Below, piece after piece: positions 16,984 through 25,437 of a stretch of 36,336 bases of DNA. The notes beneath the pieces were generated by a model. It saw only the letters and a program-made list of their open reading frames with translations, did not search any database and was not told the origin of the DNA. This stretch comes from Cryobacterium sp. MLB-32 (GTDB lineage Bacteria; Actinomycetota; Actinomycetes; Actinomycetales; Microbacteriaceae): positions 1 to 36,336 of the forward strand of contig NZ_JPRS01000017.1 in assembly GCF_000738085.1 (NCBI RefSeq), in the 5' to 3' direction. Position 1 is the stretch's first letter, and each line of letters opens with the position of its first letter. The position numbers were made by a program, and so were the translations under genes.

Positions 16984-17003
16984 GCGCGGAGACTGAGCCG
17001 CGC
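16984..17003 (+). terminator. Weak hairpin after the ydiJ-like gene
   Basis: GCGCGG and CCGCGC form a 6-bp stem around an 8-base loop, 17 bases after the stop codon of the last gene in the transport/catabolic operon. There is no T-tract. It is the only terminator-like structure in this gap. Confidence 0.4.
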
Positions 17004-17114
17004 CGGCTGATGTTTCTCCTCCACAGGTAAATTCTTTGCGAGTTGTGCACAGAAATGCCCGATCAGGGCCGTTTAGGTCGCTCCAGTGTCGGTGGTGGCT
17101 GGGAAAATTATGCC

Positions 17115-18551
17115 ATGACCACTTCAACGGACCTCCTCATCGAGAGCACGGCGGCACTCGCCGACACGTACTCTCGAGCCCTGGGCGGTGGGGTGTGTTC
17201 GGAGGAACGACCGAGTGCCGGGTTGGAACTGCAGCGGATGACCGACGCGGGGCTGTTGGCCGTGGTGGAGGCCAGTTTCGCGGCGGTACGGCAGGGCCAG
17301 GCGCTACTCGTGCAGGCGGCGGGTGAACTGCAGGACCGGTTCGAGCACGATTCGGGGCCGCACAGCATCTCCGCCCGAACCGGCAACAGAAATGCGGCCG
17401 CCGCACTGACTGACATCGGGCATATCTCGATGGCGGAGGCGGGTCGGCTCTGTCGAGTCGGGGCGGCGACCAGGCCACGGATGAGCCTGATCGGCGAGGC
17501 TCTACCGCCGGAATTCCCGGAGGTCGCCGAGGCCCTCGCTGCCGGGGCCTTGCCGGTGGATTCGGCGCTGTTCATCACGGCGAACCTGGGCCAGGCGGCA
17601 CCGCGAGCGACGACCGACGACATGATCGCGGCGGAGAAGGAACTGGTGGAGTTCGCGGCGACCAACCCGGTGGACTCGGTGCGGAAACTCTCCGTACGCT
17701 ACCGCGACGCTCTCGACGTCGACGGCGTCGAACCCCGCGAGGAGGTGCTCGTCTCCCGGCGGGCCCTGACCCGGCTGGTGCAGCCCAACGGGATGAAACG
17801 GTACATTCTCGACGCCGACCCGGTGTCGGCCGCGTTCCTGGACACCGCGATCGACGGAATGGTCGGTGCCGAGCTGCGCAAACCACGGTTTGAGGCGAAG
17901 GAAGACCCCGACGGGTGCGGTGACAATCACGAGATCATCGGGGACGGTCGCACAATGCCGCAGCTGAACTTCGACGCCTTCGTCGATATCGTGCGCCACG
18001 CGCTCTCCTGCACGGAAGGGCTCGGTGCCCTGGATCACACGACGATCATCGTGCGCATGTCCCTTGAATCCCTGCAGACCGGGCTTGGGGAGGCCCAGCT
18101 CGACGGGATCGAGCAGCCAATCTCCGCCTTCACGGCCAGGAAAATGGCCGCGGAAGCGTGCCTCATTCCGATGGTCCTCGGCGGGAAGAGTGAAGTGCTC
18201 GATTTCGGGCTCGGGAAGCGGCTCTTCACCCGGGCGCAGAAACTCGCGGCGATCGAACGAGACGGCGAGTGCGCTACCGCGGGCTGTAACAGGCCACCGA
18301 GCTATGCCGAAGGGCACCACATCATTTGGTACAAATCGCAGGATGGGCCGACGAACCAATCGAACATTTTGATGCTGTGCAGTGCTTGCCATCATCGGAT
18401 CCACCGCGAAGGCTGGGACATCGTCGTGAGAGACAACGTGGTCTACTTCATCCCGCCGGCCACCGTCGATCCCAAGAGAACTCCGCGTCGCGGCGGGCGG
18501 CCACCGGTACCGACACCGAAGGGCCACGACGGCCCGCACTACAAGAGTTAG
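17115..18551 (+). CDS. DUF222/13E12-type HNH endonuclease, full length
   Basis: A 478-residue protein with an N-terminal helical DUF222 region (about 1-330) and a C-terminal HNH domain: CATAGC, GHHIIW, NQSNILML and CSACHHRIH at about residues 395-445. I start at the ATG giving MTTSTDLLIESTAAL; an in-frame ATG at 17043 would add 24 residues that look like leader sequence. The last 235 residues are nearly identical to the truncated gene at the window start, differing there at S/G, G/E and T/R. Members are numerous in actinobacterial genomes and in M. tuberculosis the 13E12 elements are phage integration sites. No phage genes are seen here. The function is not established. Confidence 0.88.
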   Translation: MTTSTDLLIESTAALADTYSRALGGGVCSEERPSAGLELQRMTDAGLLAVVEASFAAVRQGQALLVQAAGELQDRFEHDSGPHSISARTGNRNAAAALTDIGHISMAEAGRLCRVGAATRPRMSLIGEALPPEFPEVAEALAAGALPVDSALFITANLGQAAPRATTDDMIAAEKELVEFAATNPVDSVRKLSVRYRDALDVDGVEPREEVLVSRRALTRLVQPNGMKRYILDADPVSAAFLDTAIDGMVGAELRKPRFEAKEDPDGCGDNHEIIGDGRTMPQLNFDAFVDIVRHALSCTEGLGALDHTTIIVRMSLESLQTGLGEAQLDGIEQPISAFTARKMAAEACLIPMVLGGKSEVLDFGLGKRLFTRAQKLAAIERDGECATAGCNRPPSYAEGHHIIWYKSQDGPTNQSNILMLCSACHHRIHREGWDIVVRDNVVYFIPPATVDPKRTPRRGGRPPVPTPKGHDGPHYKS

Positions 18552-18592
18552 ATGCCACCCGGCGCCGACCGAATAGGCCGGTCGTCGCCGGG
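17846..18592 (+). repeat. Direct repeat copy B (HNH gene 3' part plus hairpin)
   Basis: Partner of the copy at 1-747, in the same orientation and without gaps. Recombination between the two would delete or duplicate 17,845 bases, that is, almost exactly the lysine/pipecolate-type catabolic island. The true repeat probably starts further left, as the window cuts the first copy. Confidence 0.93.
18558..18592 (+). terminator. Hairpin after full-length HNH gene, probable terminator
   Basis: A 14-bp stem (18558-18571 with 18579-18592, one mismatch) with the same AATAGGC loop as the hairpin after copy A. The two copies differ at both members of one stem pair yet neither pairs there, so there is no compensatory change. 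The rest of 18593-18760 shows no gene I can support. Confidence 0.65.
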
Positions 18593-18763
18593 CCCCTTCA
18601 CCTCGGCGCCCGCATCACTTCTGCGACGAGATGCGGCGGATGACGTTCCCACTGCCACGGGTGAGTCCGCCCCGGATGCGCTGGCGCGGCCAGGCAGCTT
18701 CGCCGCGACCGCCGTCACCGCCGTCGCCGCCGCGACCGCCGTGACACAACCGTGACCATTCCG

Positions 18764-18777
18764 TGAGAGCGCTCTCT
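18764..18777. promoter_or_regulatory. LacI-type operator O1 over the -35 box
   Basis: GAGAGCGCTCTC is a perfect 12-bp palindrome with a central CG, the form expected for LacI-family regulators and close to the known CebR operator TGGGAGCGCTCCCA. Its right end touches the TTGACG -35 box. The LacI-family gene at the end of the same operon is the likely binder. Confidence 0.8.
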
Positions 18778-18806
18778 TGACGAACGCCGCGACCGGCCGC
18801 TACTCT
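18777..18806 (+). promoter_or_regulatory. Promoter of the beta-glucoside operon
   Basis: TTGACG at 18777-18782 and TACTCT at 18801-18806 are separated by 18 bases and face the binding-protein gene. The pair is flanked by two GAGAGCGCTCTC operators. Confidence 0.65.
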
Positions 18807-18820
18807 CGAATCACTGCTCA

Positions 18821-18834
18821 TGAGAGCGCTCTCA
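18821..18834. promoter_or_regulatory. LacI-type operator O2 downstream of the promoter
   Basis: TGAGAGCGCTCTCA is a perfect 14-bp palindrome, in the untranslated leader. Its centre lies 57 bases from that of O1. A repressor on both sites would cover the promoter and could form a small loop. Confidence 0.82.
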
Positions 18835-18886
18835 CGCCCTGTTAGAGACGATCACAGACCTTCGCAGCACACACAAAGGAGTGACC

Positions 18887-20161
18887 GTGAAGCGTTTCCC
18901 GCGCACCATTTTTACCGCCGTCGCCGGCGCAGCATCCATTGCCCTGCTGGCAACGGGATGCTCCGCAACGACTGGTTCCACCGACTCCGCCGACGGAAAG
19001 GTCGAGCTGACCGTCGCCACGTTCAACGAGTTCGGCTACGAAGACCTGTTCGGCGCCTACGAGGCCGCCAACCCCAACGTGACCATCGTGCACAAGAAGG
19101 CTGCGACCACCAACGAGGCCCGCGACAACCTCACCACACGGCTCGCCGCCGGCAGCGGACTGAGCGATATCGAAGCCATCGAGGTGGACTGGCTTCCCGA
19201 ACTGCTGCAGTACCCCGACCAGTTCGTCGACCTCGCGGCCGCCGACGTGGACGGCCGCTGGCTCTCCTGGAAGACCGACGCCGCCACCACCGCCGACGGC
19301 CAGCTGATCGGTTACGGCACCGACATCGGCCCCGAGGGCGTCTGCTACCGCTCCGACCTCTTCGCCGCCGCCGGCCTGCCCACCGACCGCGCGGCCGTGG
19401 CCGACATGCTCGGCGATAGCTGGGACAGCTACTATGCCGCCGGCGCACAGTTCGAAGCGGCCGGCACGAACGTGCCCTGGTTCGACTCCGCCGGAGCCAC
19501 CTGGCAGGGCGTCGTGAACCAGATCCAGAACCCCTACGAAGACTCCGACGGCACCGTGATCGCCACGGAGAACCCCGAAATCAAGGCTGCCTACGCGAGC
19601 GTTCTCGGCGCCAGCACCGATCTGTCCGCGCACCTCGCCCAGTGGAGCAGCGACTGGACGTCCAGCTTCCAGGACGATGGCTTCGCCACCATGCTCTGCC
19701 CGGGCTGGATGCTCGGTGTGATCGAGGGCAACGCCGACGGCGTCACCGGCTGGGACATCGCCGATACCTTCCCCGGCGGCGGCGGCAACTGGGGCGGCTC
19801 CTACCTCACCGTACCCACGCAGTCCGCACACCCGAAGGAAGCCCAGAAGCTCGCCGCCTGGCTCACCGCCCCCGAGCAGCAGCTCTCCGCCTTCGCCTCC
19901 AAGGGCACCTTCCCGAGCCAGGTCGACGCCCTCGCCAGCCCTGACCTGCTCGAGAGCACCGATGCCTTCTTCAACAACGCCCCCACGGGACAGATTCTCG
20001 CCAACCGCGCTGCCGCCGTTGAGGTGACGCCGTTCAAGGGCGAGAAGTACTTCGCCATCAACGATGCCATGCAGCAGGCCCTCACCCGCGTTGAAGACGG
20101 CCTGATGACGGCCGACGAGAGCTGGGACAAGTGGGTCTCCGACGTGAACGCGCTCGGCTGA
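18887..20161 (+). CDS. Sugar ABC transporter, substrate-binding lipoprotein (CebE-like)
   Basis: A 424-residue family 1 extracellular solute-binding protein. The signal peptide ends in the lipobox LLATGC (Cys about residue 25). The mature chain starts VELTVATFNEFGYEDLFGAYEAANP, the usual first strand and helix, and carries many Trp residues expected in a sugar pocket. GTG at 18887 is chosen because AAAGGAG at 18875-18881 is five bases upstream; a GTG at 18881 overlaps that site. It heads an operon with two permeases, a GH1 beta-glucosidase and a LacI regulator, so a beta-glucoside such as cellobiose is the likely ligand (inference). The stop codon lies at the start of a 14-bp tandem repeat. 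Confidence 0.9.
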   Translation: MKRFPRTIFTAVAGAASIALLATGCSATTGSTDSADGKVELTVATFNEFGYEDLFGAYEAANPNVTIVHKKAATTNEARDNLTTRLAAGSGLSDIEAIEVDWLPELLQYPDQFVDLAAADVDGRWLSWKTDAATTADGQLIGYGTDIGPEGVCYRSDLFAAAGLPTDRAAVADMLGDSWDSYYAAGAQFEAAGTNVPWFDSAGATWQGVVNQIQNPYEDSDGTVIATENPEIKAAYASVLGASTDLSAHLAQWSSDWTSSFQDDGFATMLCPGWMLGVIEGNADGVTGWDIADTFPGGGGNWGGSYLTVPTQSAHPKEAQKLAAWLTAPEQQLSAFASKGTFPSQVDALASPDLLESTDAFFNNAPTGQILANRAAAVEVTPFKGEKYFAINDAMQQALTRVEDGLMTADESWDKWVSDVNALG

Positions 20162-20236
20162 TCTACCTCGGCTGATCCACCCGGTCTGATCGACCTCGGC
20201 TGATCGACCCGGGCTGATTACCTGGCTGATCGACCC
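20155..20236 (+). repeat. 14-bp tandem repeat at the end of the binding-protein gene
   Basis: About six imperfect units of CGGCTGATCNACCC follow each other (two are 13 bases long). The first contains the TGA stop codon of the binding-protein gene. The TGA of the units falls in all three frames (20159, 20173, 20187). Confidence 0.8.
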
Positions 20237-20280
20237 GACCCGCGCGCCGGCCGCCAGTCTGTCCGCACCGCCACCCCTCC

Positions 20281-20307
20281 GCCGGGTGCAGCCCCGCTGC
20301 ACCCGGC
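20281..20307 (+). terminator. Strong hairpin between binding-protein and permease genes
   Basis: A perfect 12-bp stem (20281-20292 with 20296-20307) encloses a CCC loop, 120 bases after the binding-protein stop and 40 bases before the next gene. There is no T-tract. Such structures commonly act as partial terminators or mRNA 3'-end protectors that raise the amount of the binding protein over the permeases. Confidence 0.65.
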
Positions 20308-20347
20308 ACTCCCCTCTCCATGCACCACCGGCCGCGAGGAACCCGAA

Positions 20348-21340
20348 ATGTCCATTGCGATCAGAACGGATGCCCGCAGCATCCGTCGTATTGCCTTCAG
20401 CCACACCCTCAGCCGGTGGGACGTGCGCTTTTCGCCCTACCTCTATATCTCCCCCTTCTTCATCGTGTTCGGCCTGGTGGGACTGTTTCCCCTCGCCTAC
20501 ACCGCGTGGGTCTCCCTGCACGACTGGAACCTGATCGGCGGCCAGGGCGACTTCATCGGCCTGGAGAACTACGGCACCGTCCTCTCCCAGCCATACTTCT
20601 GGACCTCGCTGCGCAACACATTCAGTATTTTTCTGCTCTCCTCCATCCCGCAGATGGTGCTCGCCCTGGCCATCGCCGCCTTTCTTGACAGCAACCTGCG
20701 CGCTAAGACGTTCTGGCGCATGGGTGTGCTGCTGCCCTACGTGGTGGCCCCGGTGGCCGTCGCCCTCATCTTCAGCGATCTGTTCGGCGACCGGTACGGC
20801 CTGATCAACGACGTGATCATCGCCCTCGGCGGCGAACCCGTGCGCTGGCACGTCGACGTGATCCCCAGCCACATCGCGATCGCGACCATGGTGAACTTCC
20901 GCTGGACCGGCTACACGGCCCTGATCTTCCTGGCCGCCATGCAGGCGGTACCGCGCGACTACTACGAAGCCGCCACCCTCGACGGAGCCGGCCGGCTGCG
21001 CACCTTCTGGTCGATCACCATTCCGTTGCTGCGCCCCGTGATCATCTTCGTGGTGATCACCTCCACCATCGGCGGGCTGCAGATCTTCGACGAGCCGCGC
21101 ATGTTCGACCAGGCCGGTCAGGGCGGCGCCAACCGACAATGGCAGACCCTCACCCTCTACATCTACGAGCTGGGCTGGGGCCAACGCGACTTCGGCCGCG
21201 CATCCGCTGTCGCCTGGCTGCTGTTCCTCATCATCGTGCTGATCGCCCTCATCAACTTTCTGGTGAGCCGGCGCATCGCCGCTACCACCGAACGCGTCGC
21301 CACGATCACACGTGTCACACCCACGAAGGGCACCCGATGA
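20348..21340 (+). CDS. Sugar ABC transporter, permease (CebF/MalF-like)
   Basis: A 330-residue inner membrane permease with about six helices; the first is near residues 30-52 (ISPFFIVFGLVGLFPLAYTAWV). The EAA loop YYEAATLDGAGRLRTFWSITIP contacts the shared ATPase. GAGGAA lies upstream of the ATG. The last codons overlap the second permease by four bases. No ATPase gene is present in the operon, as in other actinobacterial CebEFG systems that use a shared MsiK-type ATPase encoded elsewhere. Confidence 0.92.
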   Translation: MSIAIRTDARSIRRIAFSHTLSRWDVRFSPYLYISPFFIVFGLVGLFPLAYTAWVSLHDWNLIGGQGDFIGLENYGTVLSQPYFWTSLRNTFSIFLLSSIPQMVLALAIAAFLDSNLRAKTFWRMGVLLPYVVAPVAVALIFSDLFGDRYGLINDVIIALGGEPVRWHVDVIPSHIAIATMVNFRWTGYTALIFLAAMQAVPRDYYEAATLDGAGRLRTFWSITIPLLRPVIIFVVITSTIGGLQIFDEPRMFDQAGQGGANRQWQTLTLYIYELGWGQRDFGRASAVAWLLFLIIVLIALINFLVSRRIAATTERVATITRVTPTKGTR

Positions 21341-22176
21341 GCCGCAACGTCGGCGGCTACGACCGCCCACCCCGCCTGTGGGTCTACGGCGTGCTCCTCG
21401 CCGTGCTCGGCGCCTCCTTCTTTCCCATCTGGTGGTCGTTCCTGATCGGCAGCCAGGACGCCTCCGCCCTGAACCAGCCCGGCTGGCTCTGGATCCCCGG
21501 CGGCAACTTCGTGGCCAATGCCCTGCGCGTGATCGACACGATCCCGTTCTGGACCGCCCTGATGAACAGCATCATCGTCTCCTCGGCCGTGTCCATCAGC
21601 GTGGTGATGTTCTCCACCCTCGCCGGGTACGCCTTCGCGAAACTCAAGTTTCGCGGCCGGGAAGGGCTGCTCATCTTCGTGATCGCGACGATGGCCATCC
21701 CCACCCAGCTGGGCGTCGTACCGCTGTTCATCGTGATGAGCCGGCTCGGCTGGACCGGAAGCCTGTGGGCCGTGATCGCCCCCGCCATGGTGACCGCCTT
21801 CGGGGTGTTCTGGATGACCCAATACCTGCGCGACGCCCTGCCCGACGAACTCATCGAAGCCGTGCGCATGGATGGCGCCAGCATGCTCGGCAGCTTCTGG
21901 CATGTCGGACTGCCCGCCGCCCGACCGGCCGCCGCCATGCTCGCCCTCTTCACGTTCGTGGGCACCTGGACGAACTTCTTCTGGCCGTTCATCGTGCTCG
22001 ACCCGGGCAACCCCACCCTGCCGGTGGCCCTGCAACAGCTGCAGGCCGCGTTCTTTGTGGACTACTCGCTCGTGCTCTCCGGGGTCGTGCTATCGATTAT
22101 TCCGCTGATCCTCGTCTTCATCTTCCTGGGCAAGCAGCTCGTCACCGGCATCATGCAGGGCGCCGTCAAAGGCTAA
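21337..22176 (+). CDS. Sugar ABC transporter, permease (CebG/MalG-like)
   Basis: A 279-residue permease. The first helix is LWVYGVLLAVLGASFFPIWW and the EAA loop is ELIEAVRMDGASMLGSFWHV with the following GLP. The ATG at 21337 overlaps the stop codon of the upstream permease (ATGA); the open frame further upstream lies in the wrong frame of the MalF-like gene. It forms the transmembrane pair with that protein. Confidence 0.92.
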   Translation: MSRNVGGYDRPPRLWVYGVLLAVLGASFFPIWWSFLIGSQDASALNQPGWLWIPGGNFVANALRVIDTIPFWTALMNSIIVSSAVSISVVMFSTLAGYAFAKLKFRGREGLLIFVIATMAIPTQLGVVPLFIVMSRLGWTGSLWAVIAPAMVTAFGVFWMTQYLRDALPDELIEAVRMDGASMLGSFWHVGLPAARPAAAMLALFTFVGTWTNFFWPFIVLDPGNPTLPVALQQLQAAFFVDYSLVLSGVVLSIIPLILVFIFLGKQLVTGIMQGAVKG

Positions 22177-22221
22177 CCCGCCATCTCTTTCCCGCCGCAT
22201 TCGCTTCACATTGAGGACCCC

Positions 22222-23646
22222 ATGACTTCCGCACGCCCCTTCCCCCGCGACTTCCTCTTCGGAGCCGCCACCGCCGCCTACCAAATCGAAGGCGCCGCCC
22301 ACGAAGACGGTCGAACCGATTCCATCTGGGACACGTTCAGCCGCGTGCCCGGTGCCGTCATCAACGCCGACAACGGCGATGTGGCCTGCGACCACTATCA
22401 CCGCTACCGCGACGACGTTGCCCTCATGAGCGAACTCGGCCTGCAGACCTATCGCTTCTCCACGTCTTGGGCGCGCGTACAGCCCGACGGCGGCGCGTTC
22501 AACCCGCTCGGTCTCGACTTCTACTCCCGGCTCGTCGACGAGCTCGCCGCGGCGAACATCAAGCCGTGGCTCACGCTCTACCACTGGGACCTGCCGCAGA
22601 CCCTCGAAGACCGGGGCGGCTGGGCCAATCGCGACACCGCCGAACGTTTTCGCGACTACGCCCTCGGCGTGCACGATGCCCTCGGCGACCGCGTCGACAT
22701 CTGGACCACCCTCAACGAACCGTGGTGCTCCTCCTTTCTCAGCTACACGGCCGGGGCACACGCTCCCGGACGCCAGAGCAAGGAGGCCGGTCTCGCCGCT
22801 GGCCACCACCTGCTCCTCGCGCACGGCCTCACCGTCGACGCACTGCGGCAGCGCGACCCGAACCTCAATCTGGGCATCACCCTCAATCTCACCGTCGCCA
22901 AGCCCGTCGACCCGACCCACCCCGGCGATGTCGACGCCGCCCGCCGCATCGACGGGCAATTCAACCGCTTCTTCCTCGACCCGATCTTTCGCGGCGAGTA
23001 CCGGGCCGACATGCTCCACGACGTGGCCGGGCTGGGACTCGATGCGGTGATTCGCGACGGCGACCTGGCGCAGATCAGCCAGCCGATCGACGCCCTGGGC
23101 GTGAACTACTACCACGGTGAGCTGGTGAGCGATCGGGCGGCGGAACATCCGCTACCCGGCGAAGCGCCCACCACTCGGGTCATTCGCTCCCCGTTCCCCG
23201 CCGCCGATGGCGTCTTTCACCACCCCCAGGGGCTCCCTCTCACCGCGATGGACTGGGAGGTGCAGCCCGCCGGGCTCACCGAGCTGCTGCGGCGAGTCGA
23301 CCGGGAGTACACCGGCGCATTGGCCACGAGCCTGTATGTCACCGAAAACGGTGCAGCGTACGACGACGTGGTCAGTGATGACGGCCGGGTAGCGGATGCC
23401 GACCGGACCGACTTTCTCACCGCTCACCTCGGTGCCGTGCTCGACGCCATCCACTCCGGAGTCGACGTGAAGGGCTACTTCTACTGGTCGTTGCTCGACA
23501 ACTATGAGTGGGCGTGGGGCTACGCCAAGCGATTCGGGATCGTGCGCGTGGACTACGGCACCCAGCAGCGCACGGTGAAAGACAGCGGGAACGCCTACGC
23601 GGCGATCATTCGGAATCGATCGCTTGTGCCTATGCTGACAGAATGA
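22222..23646 (+). CDS. bglA: GH1 beta-glucosidase
   Basis: A 474-residue family 1 glycoside hydrolase, which cleaves terminal beta-D-glucosides such as cellobiose by a retaining mechanism. The N-terminal signature FLFGAATAAYQIEGAAHEDG is complete. The acid/base is E166 in TTLNEPW and the nucleophile is E375 in LYVTENGAAYDD. The YFYWSLLDNYEWAWGYAKRFG segment near the end is also typical. No signal peptide is seen, so it acts in the cytoplasm on imported sugar. The length is normal. Its stop overlaps the LacI-family start (ATGA). Confidence 0.95.
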   Translation: MTSARPFPRDFLFGAATAAYQIEGAAHEDGRTDSIWDTFSRVPGAVINADNGDVACDHYHRYRDDVALMSELGLQTYRFSTSWARVQPDGGAFNPLGLDFYSRLVDELAAANIKPWLTLYHWDLPQTLEDRGGWANRDTAERFRDYALGVHDALGDRVDIWTTLNEPWCSSFLSYTAGAHAPGRQSKEAGLAAGHHLLLAHGLTVDALRQRDPNLNLGITLNLTVAKPVDPTHPGDVDAARRIDGQFNRFFLDPIFRGEYRADMLHDVAGLGLDAVIRDGDLAQISQPIDALGVNYYHGELVSDRAAEHPLPGEAPTTRVIRSPFPAADGVFHHPQGLPLTAMDWEVQPAGLTELLRRVDREYTGALATSLYVTENGAAYDDVVSDDGRVADADRTDFLTAHLGAVLDAIHSGVDVKGYFYWSLLDNYEWAWGYAKRFGIVRVDYGTQQRTVKDSGNAYAAIIRNRSLVPMLTE

Positions 23647-24668
23647 CGACCGACCTCGCCCCCGCCGCACGCCTGCCCACCCTGGAAATGGTGGCCGCAG
23701 CGGCGGGGGTGTCGCGGGCGACCGTGAGCCGGGTGGTCAACGGCTCGCCCAAGGTACGTCCCGACGTTCAGGCCGTGGTGCAATCCGCCATCGACCAGTT
23801 GCACTACGTGCCCAACCGGGCAGCCCGGTCCCTCGTGAACCGCCGAACGCAGGTCATCGCGCTGGTGGTGCCCGAAAACCTGGCCATGTTTTTCGGAGAT
23901 CCCTACTTTGCCGCCATCGTGCAGGGCATCACGAGGCGCCTGGACGCGAGCGACTACACGCTGAACCTGCTCGTGGCCGCGAGCGACCCCGGCAACAAGA
24001 CCATGCGGTATCTGCGCTCGGGCAACGTCGACGGTGCCCTGATCGTGTCGCACCACACCGGCGACGCCTTCGTTGCCGGCATCGTGGGCGCCCTGCCGCT
24101 GGTCTTCGGCGGGCGACCGTCGATTGAAGCCGCCGCCGATGTGTACTTCGTTGACGTGGACAACTCGGCAGGAGCCGCGGATGCGACCCGGTATCTCGTC
24201 GACGCCGGCCGCCGCCGAATCGGCACCATCACCGGCCCGCTGGACATGCCCGCCGGTCTTGATCGATTCGCCGGCTTCACGGCCGTGATGGCCGAGGCCG
24301 GTCGTGAAACGGATGCCGTGGAGCACGCGGACTTCACGGCCGCGGGAGCCGCTCTGGCCACGAAACGGCTGCTCGATCGCGTTCCCGACATCGACGCGCT
24401 GTTCGTGGCGAGCGACCTGATGGCCACGGGCGTGCTCGAGGTGCTGCGCGCTCGGGGACGCGCCGTTCCCGAGGATGTGGCCGTCGTCGGCTTCGACGAC
24501 AGCCCCTCCGCCGTCTCCGCGAGCGTCCCCCTCACGACCATTCGCCAGCCATCCGAGGAAGCGGGCTACCTGATGGCCGACGGTTTGCTGCGCCTCCTCG
24601 CGGGCGACACCGAGGTCACGCGCCACACCATCCTGCCCACGACGTTCGTGCGACGCGCCTCCGCCTGA
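23643..24668 (+). CDS. LacI-family repressor (CebR-like)
   Basis: A 341-residue regulator. The N-terminal HTH (about residues 12-40) has VAAAAGVSRATVSRVVNGSPKV, with the hinge helix near YVPNRAARSLVNRR. The C-terminal periplasmic-binding-like domain follows. GTG/ATG choice is set by the ATGA overlap with the beta-glucosidase stop. The two CG-centred palindromes upstream of the operon match the class of operator bound by this family, so autoregulation with release by the imported sugar is likely (inference). Confidence 0.92.
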   Translation: MTTDLAPAARLPTLEMVAAAAGVSRATVSRVVNGSPKVRPDVQAVVQSAIDQLHYVPNRAARSLVNRRTQVIALVVPENLAMFFGDPYFAAIVQGITRRLDASDYTLNLLVAASDPGNKTMRYLRSGNVDGALIVSHHTGDAFVAGIVGALPLVFGGRPSIEAAADVYFVDVDNSAGAADATRYLVDAGRRRIGTITGPLDMPAGLDRFAGFTAVMAEAGRETDAVEHADFTAAGAALATKRLLDRVPDIDALFVASDLMATGVLEVLRARGRAVPEDVAVVGFDDSPSAVSASVPLTTIRQPSEEAGYLMADGLLRLLAGDTEVTRHTILPTTFVRRASA

Positions 24669-24698
24669 CCGCCTGCTCGACGGAACCATTGCATGCAT

Positions 24699-24727
24699 TT
24701 GCATAGATATTCTGCCCGACGTAGGAT
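24699..24727 (+). promoter_or_regulatory. Promoter of the reductase/LLM pair
   Basis: TTGCAT at 24699-24704 and TAGGAT at 24722-24727 are separated by 17 bases. GAGGAG lies five bases before the ATG at 24769. The AT-rich patch TGCATGCATTTGCATAGATA in which it lies stands out from the GC-rich surroundings and contains two TGCAT repeats. Confidence 0.6.
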
Positions 24728-24768
24728 CGGTAAGACAGCACAGTTCTTGATGAGCCTGAGGAGCCCGC

Positions 24769-25407
24769 ATGCAACCCACGATCGGAATCCTCGGCGCCGG
24801 CCGTGTCGGCACCGCACTGGCCCGGCAGGCCCTGAAGGCCGGCTACCGAGTGCGCATCGCCACCGCGAAGCCCGCCGCGGACAACGCTCTCCTGGTGGAT
24901 ATCGTCACCCCGGGTGCCGAGGCCGTCGAATCGAGCGAGGCCGCCGCATCCGATCTGGTGATCCTGGCCATCCCGCTGCACAAGTATCGCTCGTTGAACC
25001 CGGCCGACCTGGCCGGAAAGATCGTTGTCGACGCCATGAACTACTGGGCCCCCGTCGACGGCGTTTTCGATGACTTCGAAGACGGCGCACGCACCTCGAG
25101 CGAGGTCGTCGAGCAGTTCCTGGCGAGCGCCCGCGTCGTGAAATCCCTCAACCACATCGGCTATCACGAGCTCGAAGAAGACGACAAGCCCGTCGCCGAC
25201 CCCCGCCGCCGGGCCCTGGCCGTGGCCGGGGATGACGAAGCCGCCAAACAGTTCGTGATGGGCTTCATCGACCGCCTCGGCTACGACGCCGTCGACGCCG
25301 GACCGCTCGCCGCCGGCCGCGCATTCCAGCCGGCCACCGCGATCTTCACCGGCAGCCACACCGCTCCCCAGCTGCGCGCTCTCGTGCAGCCACCCCTCGC
25401 AGCGTAG
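24769..25407 (+). CDS. NADPH-dependent F420 reductase-like oxidoreductase
   Basis: A 212-residue Rossmann protein of the Fno-like family (NADP oxidoreductase, coenzyme F420-dependent). The nucleotide motif GILGAGRVGTALARQALKAG is at the N-terminus, and VILAIPLHKYRSL and IVVDAMNYW follow as in Fno-type proteins. Whether it uses F420 or another acceptor cannot be read from the sequence. It is followed 30 bases later by an LLM-class flavin oxidoreductase, and F420-dependent enzymes are one branch of that class, so the two could form a redox pair (inference). Confidence 0.8.
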   Translation: MQPTIGILGAGRVGTALARQALKAGYRVRIATAKPAADNALLVDIVTPGAEAVESSEAAASDLVILAIPLHKYRSLNPADLAGKIVVDAMNYWAPVDGVFDDFEDGARTSSEVVEQFLASARVVKSLNHIGYHELEEDDKPVADPRRRALAVAGDDEAAKQFVMGFIDRLGYDAVDAGPLAAGRAFQPATAIFTGSHTAPQLRALVQPPLAA

Positions 25408-25437
25408 TCATACCAACCCCCAGCATCGGAGAACACA

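Noticed and set aside
1..18592. Composite transposon or prophage between the HNH copies
   Set aside because: No transposase, integrase, terminal inverted repeats or phage structural genes are seen; only the direct repeats support mobility.
18552..18755. Small open frame after the full-length HNH gene
   Set aside because: It overlaps the terminator hairpin, is Ala/Thr-rich and has no ribosome site or family match.
18842..21370. Minus-strand open frame of 842 codons
   Set aside because: It covers the promoter, operators, binding-protein and permease genes on the other strand, and its protein is a Gly/Val/Asp-rich shadow with no recognisable domain.
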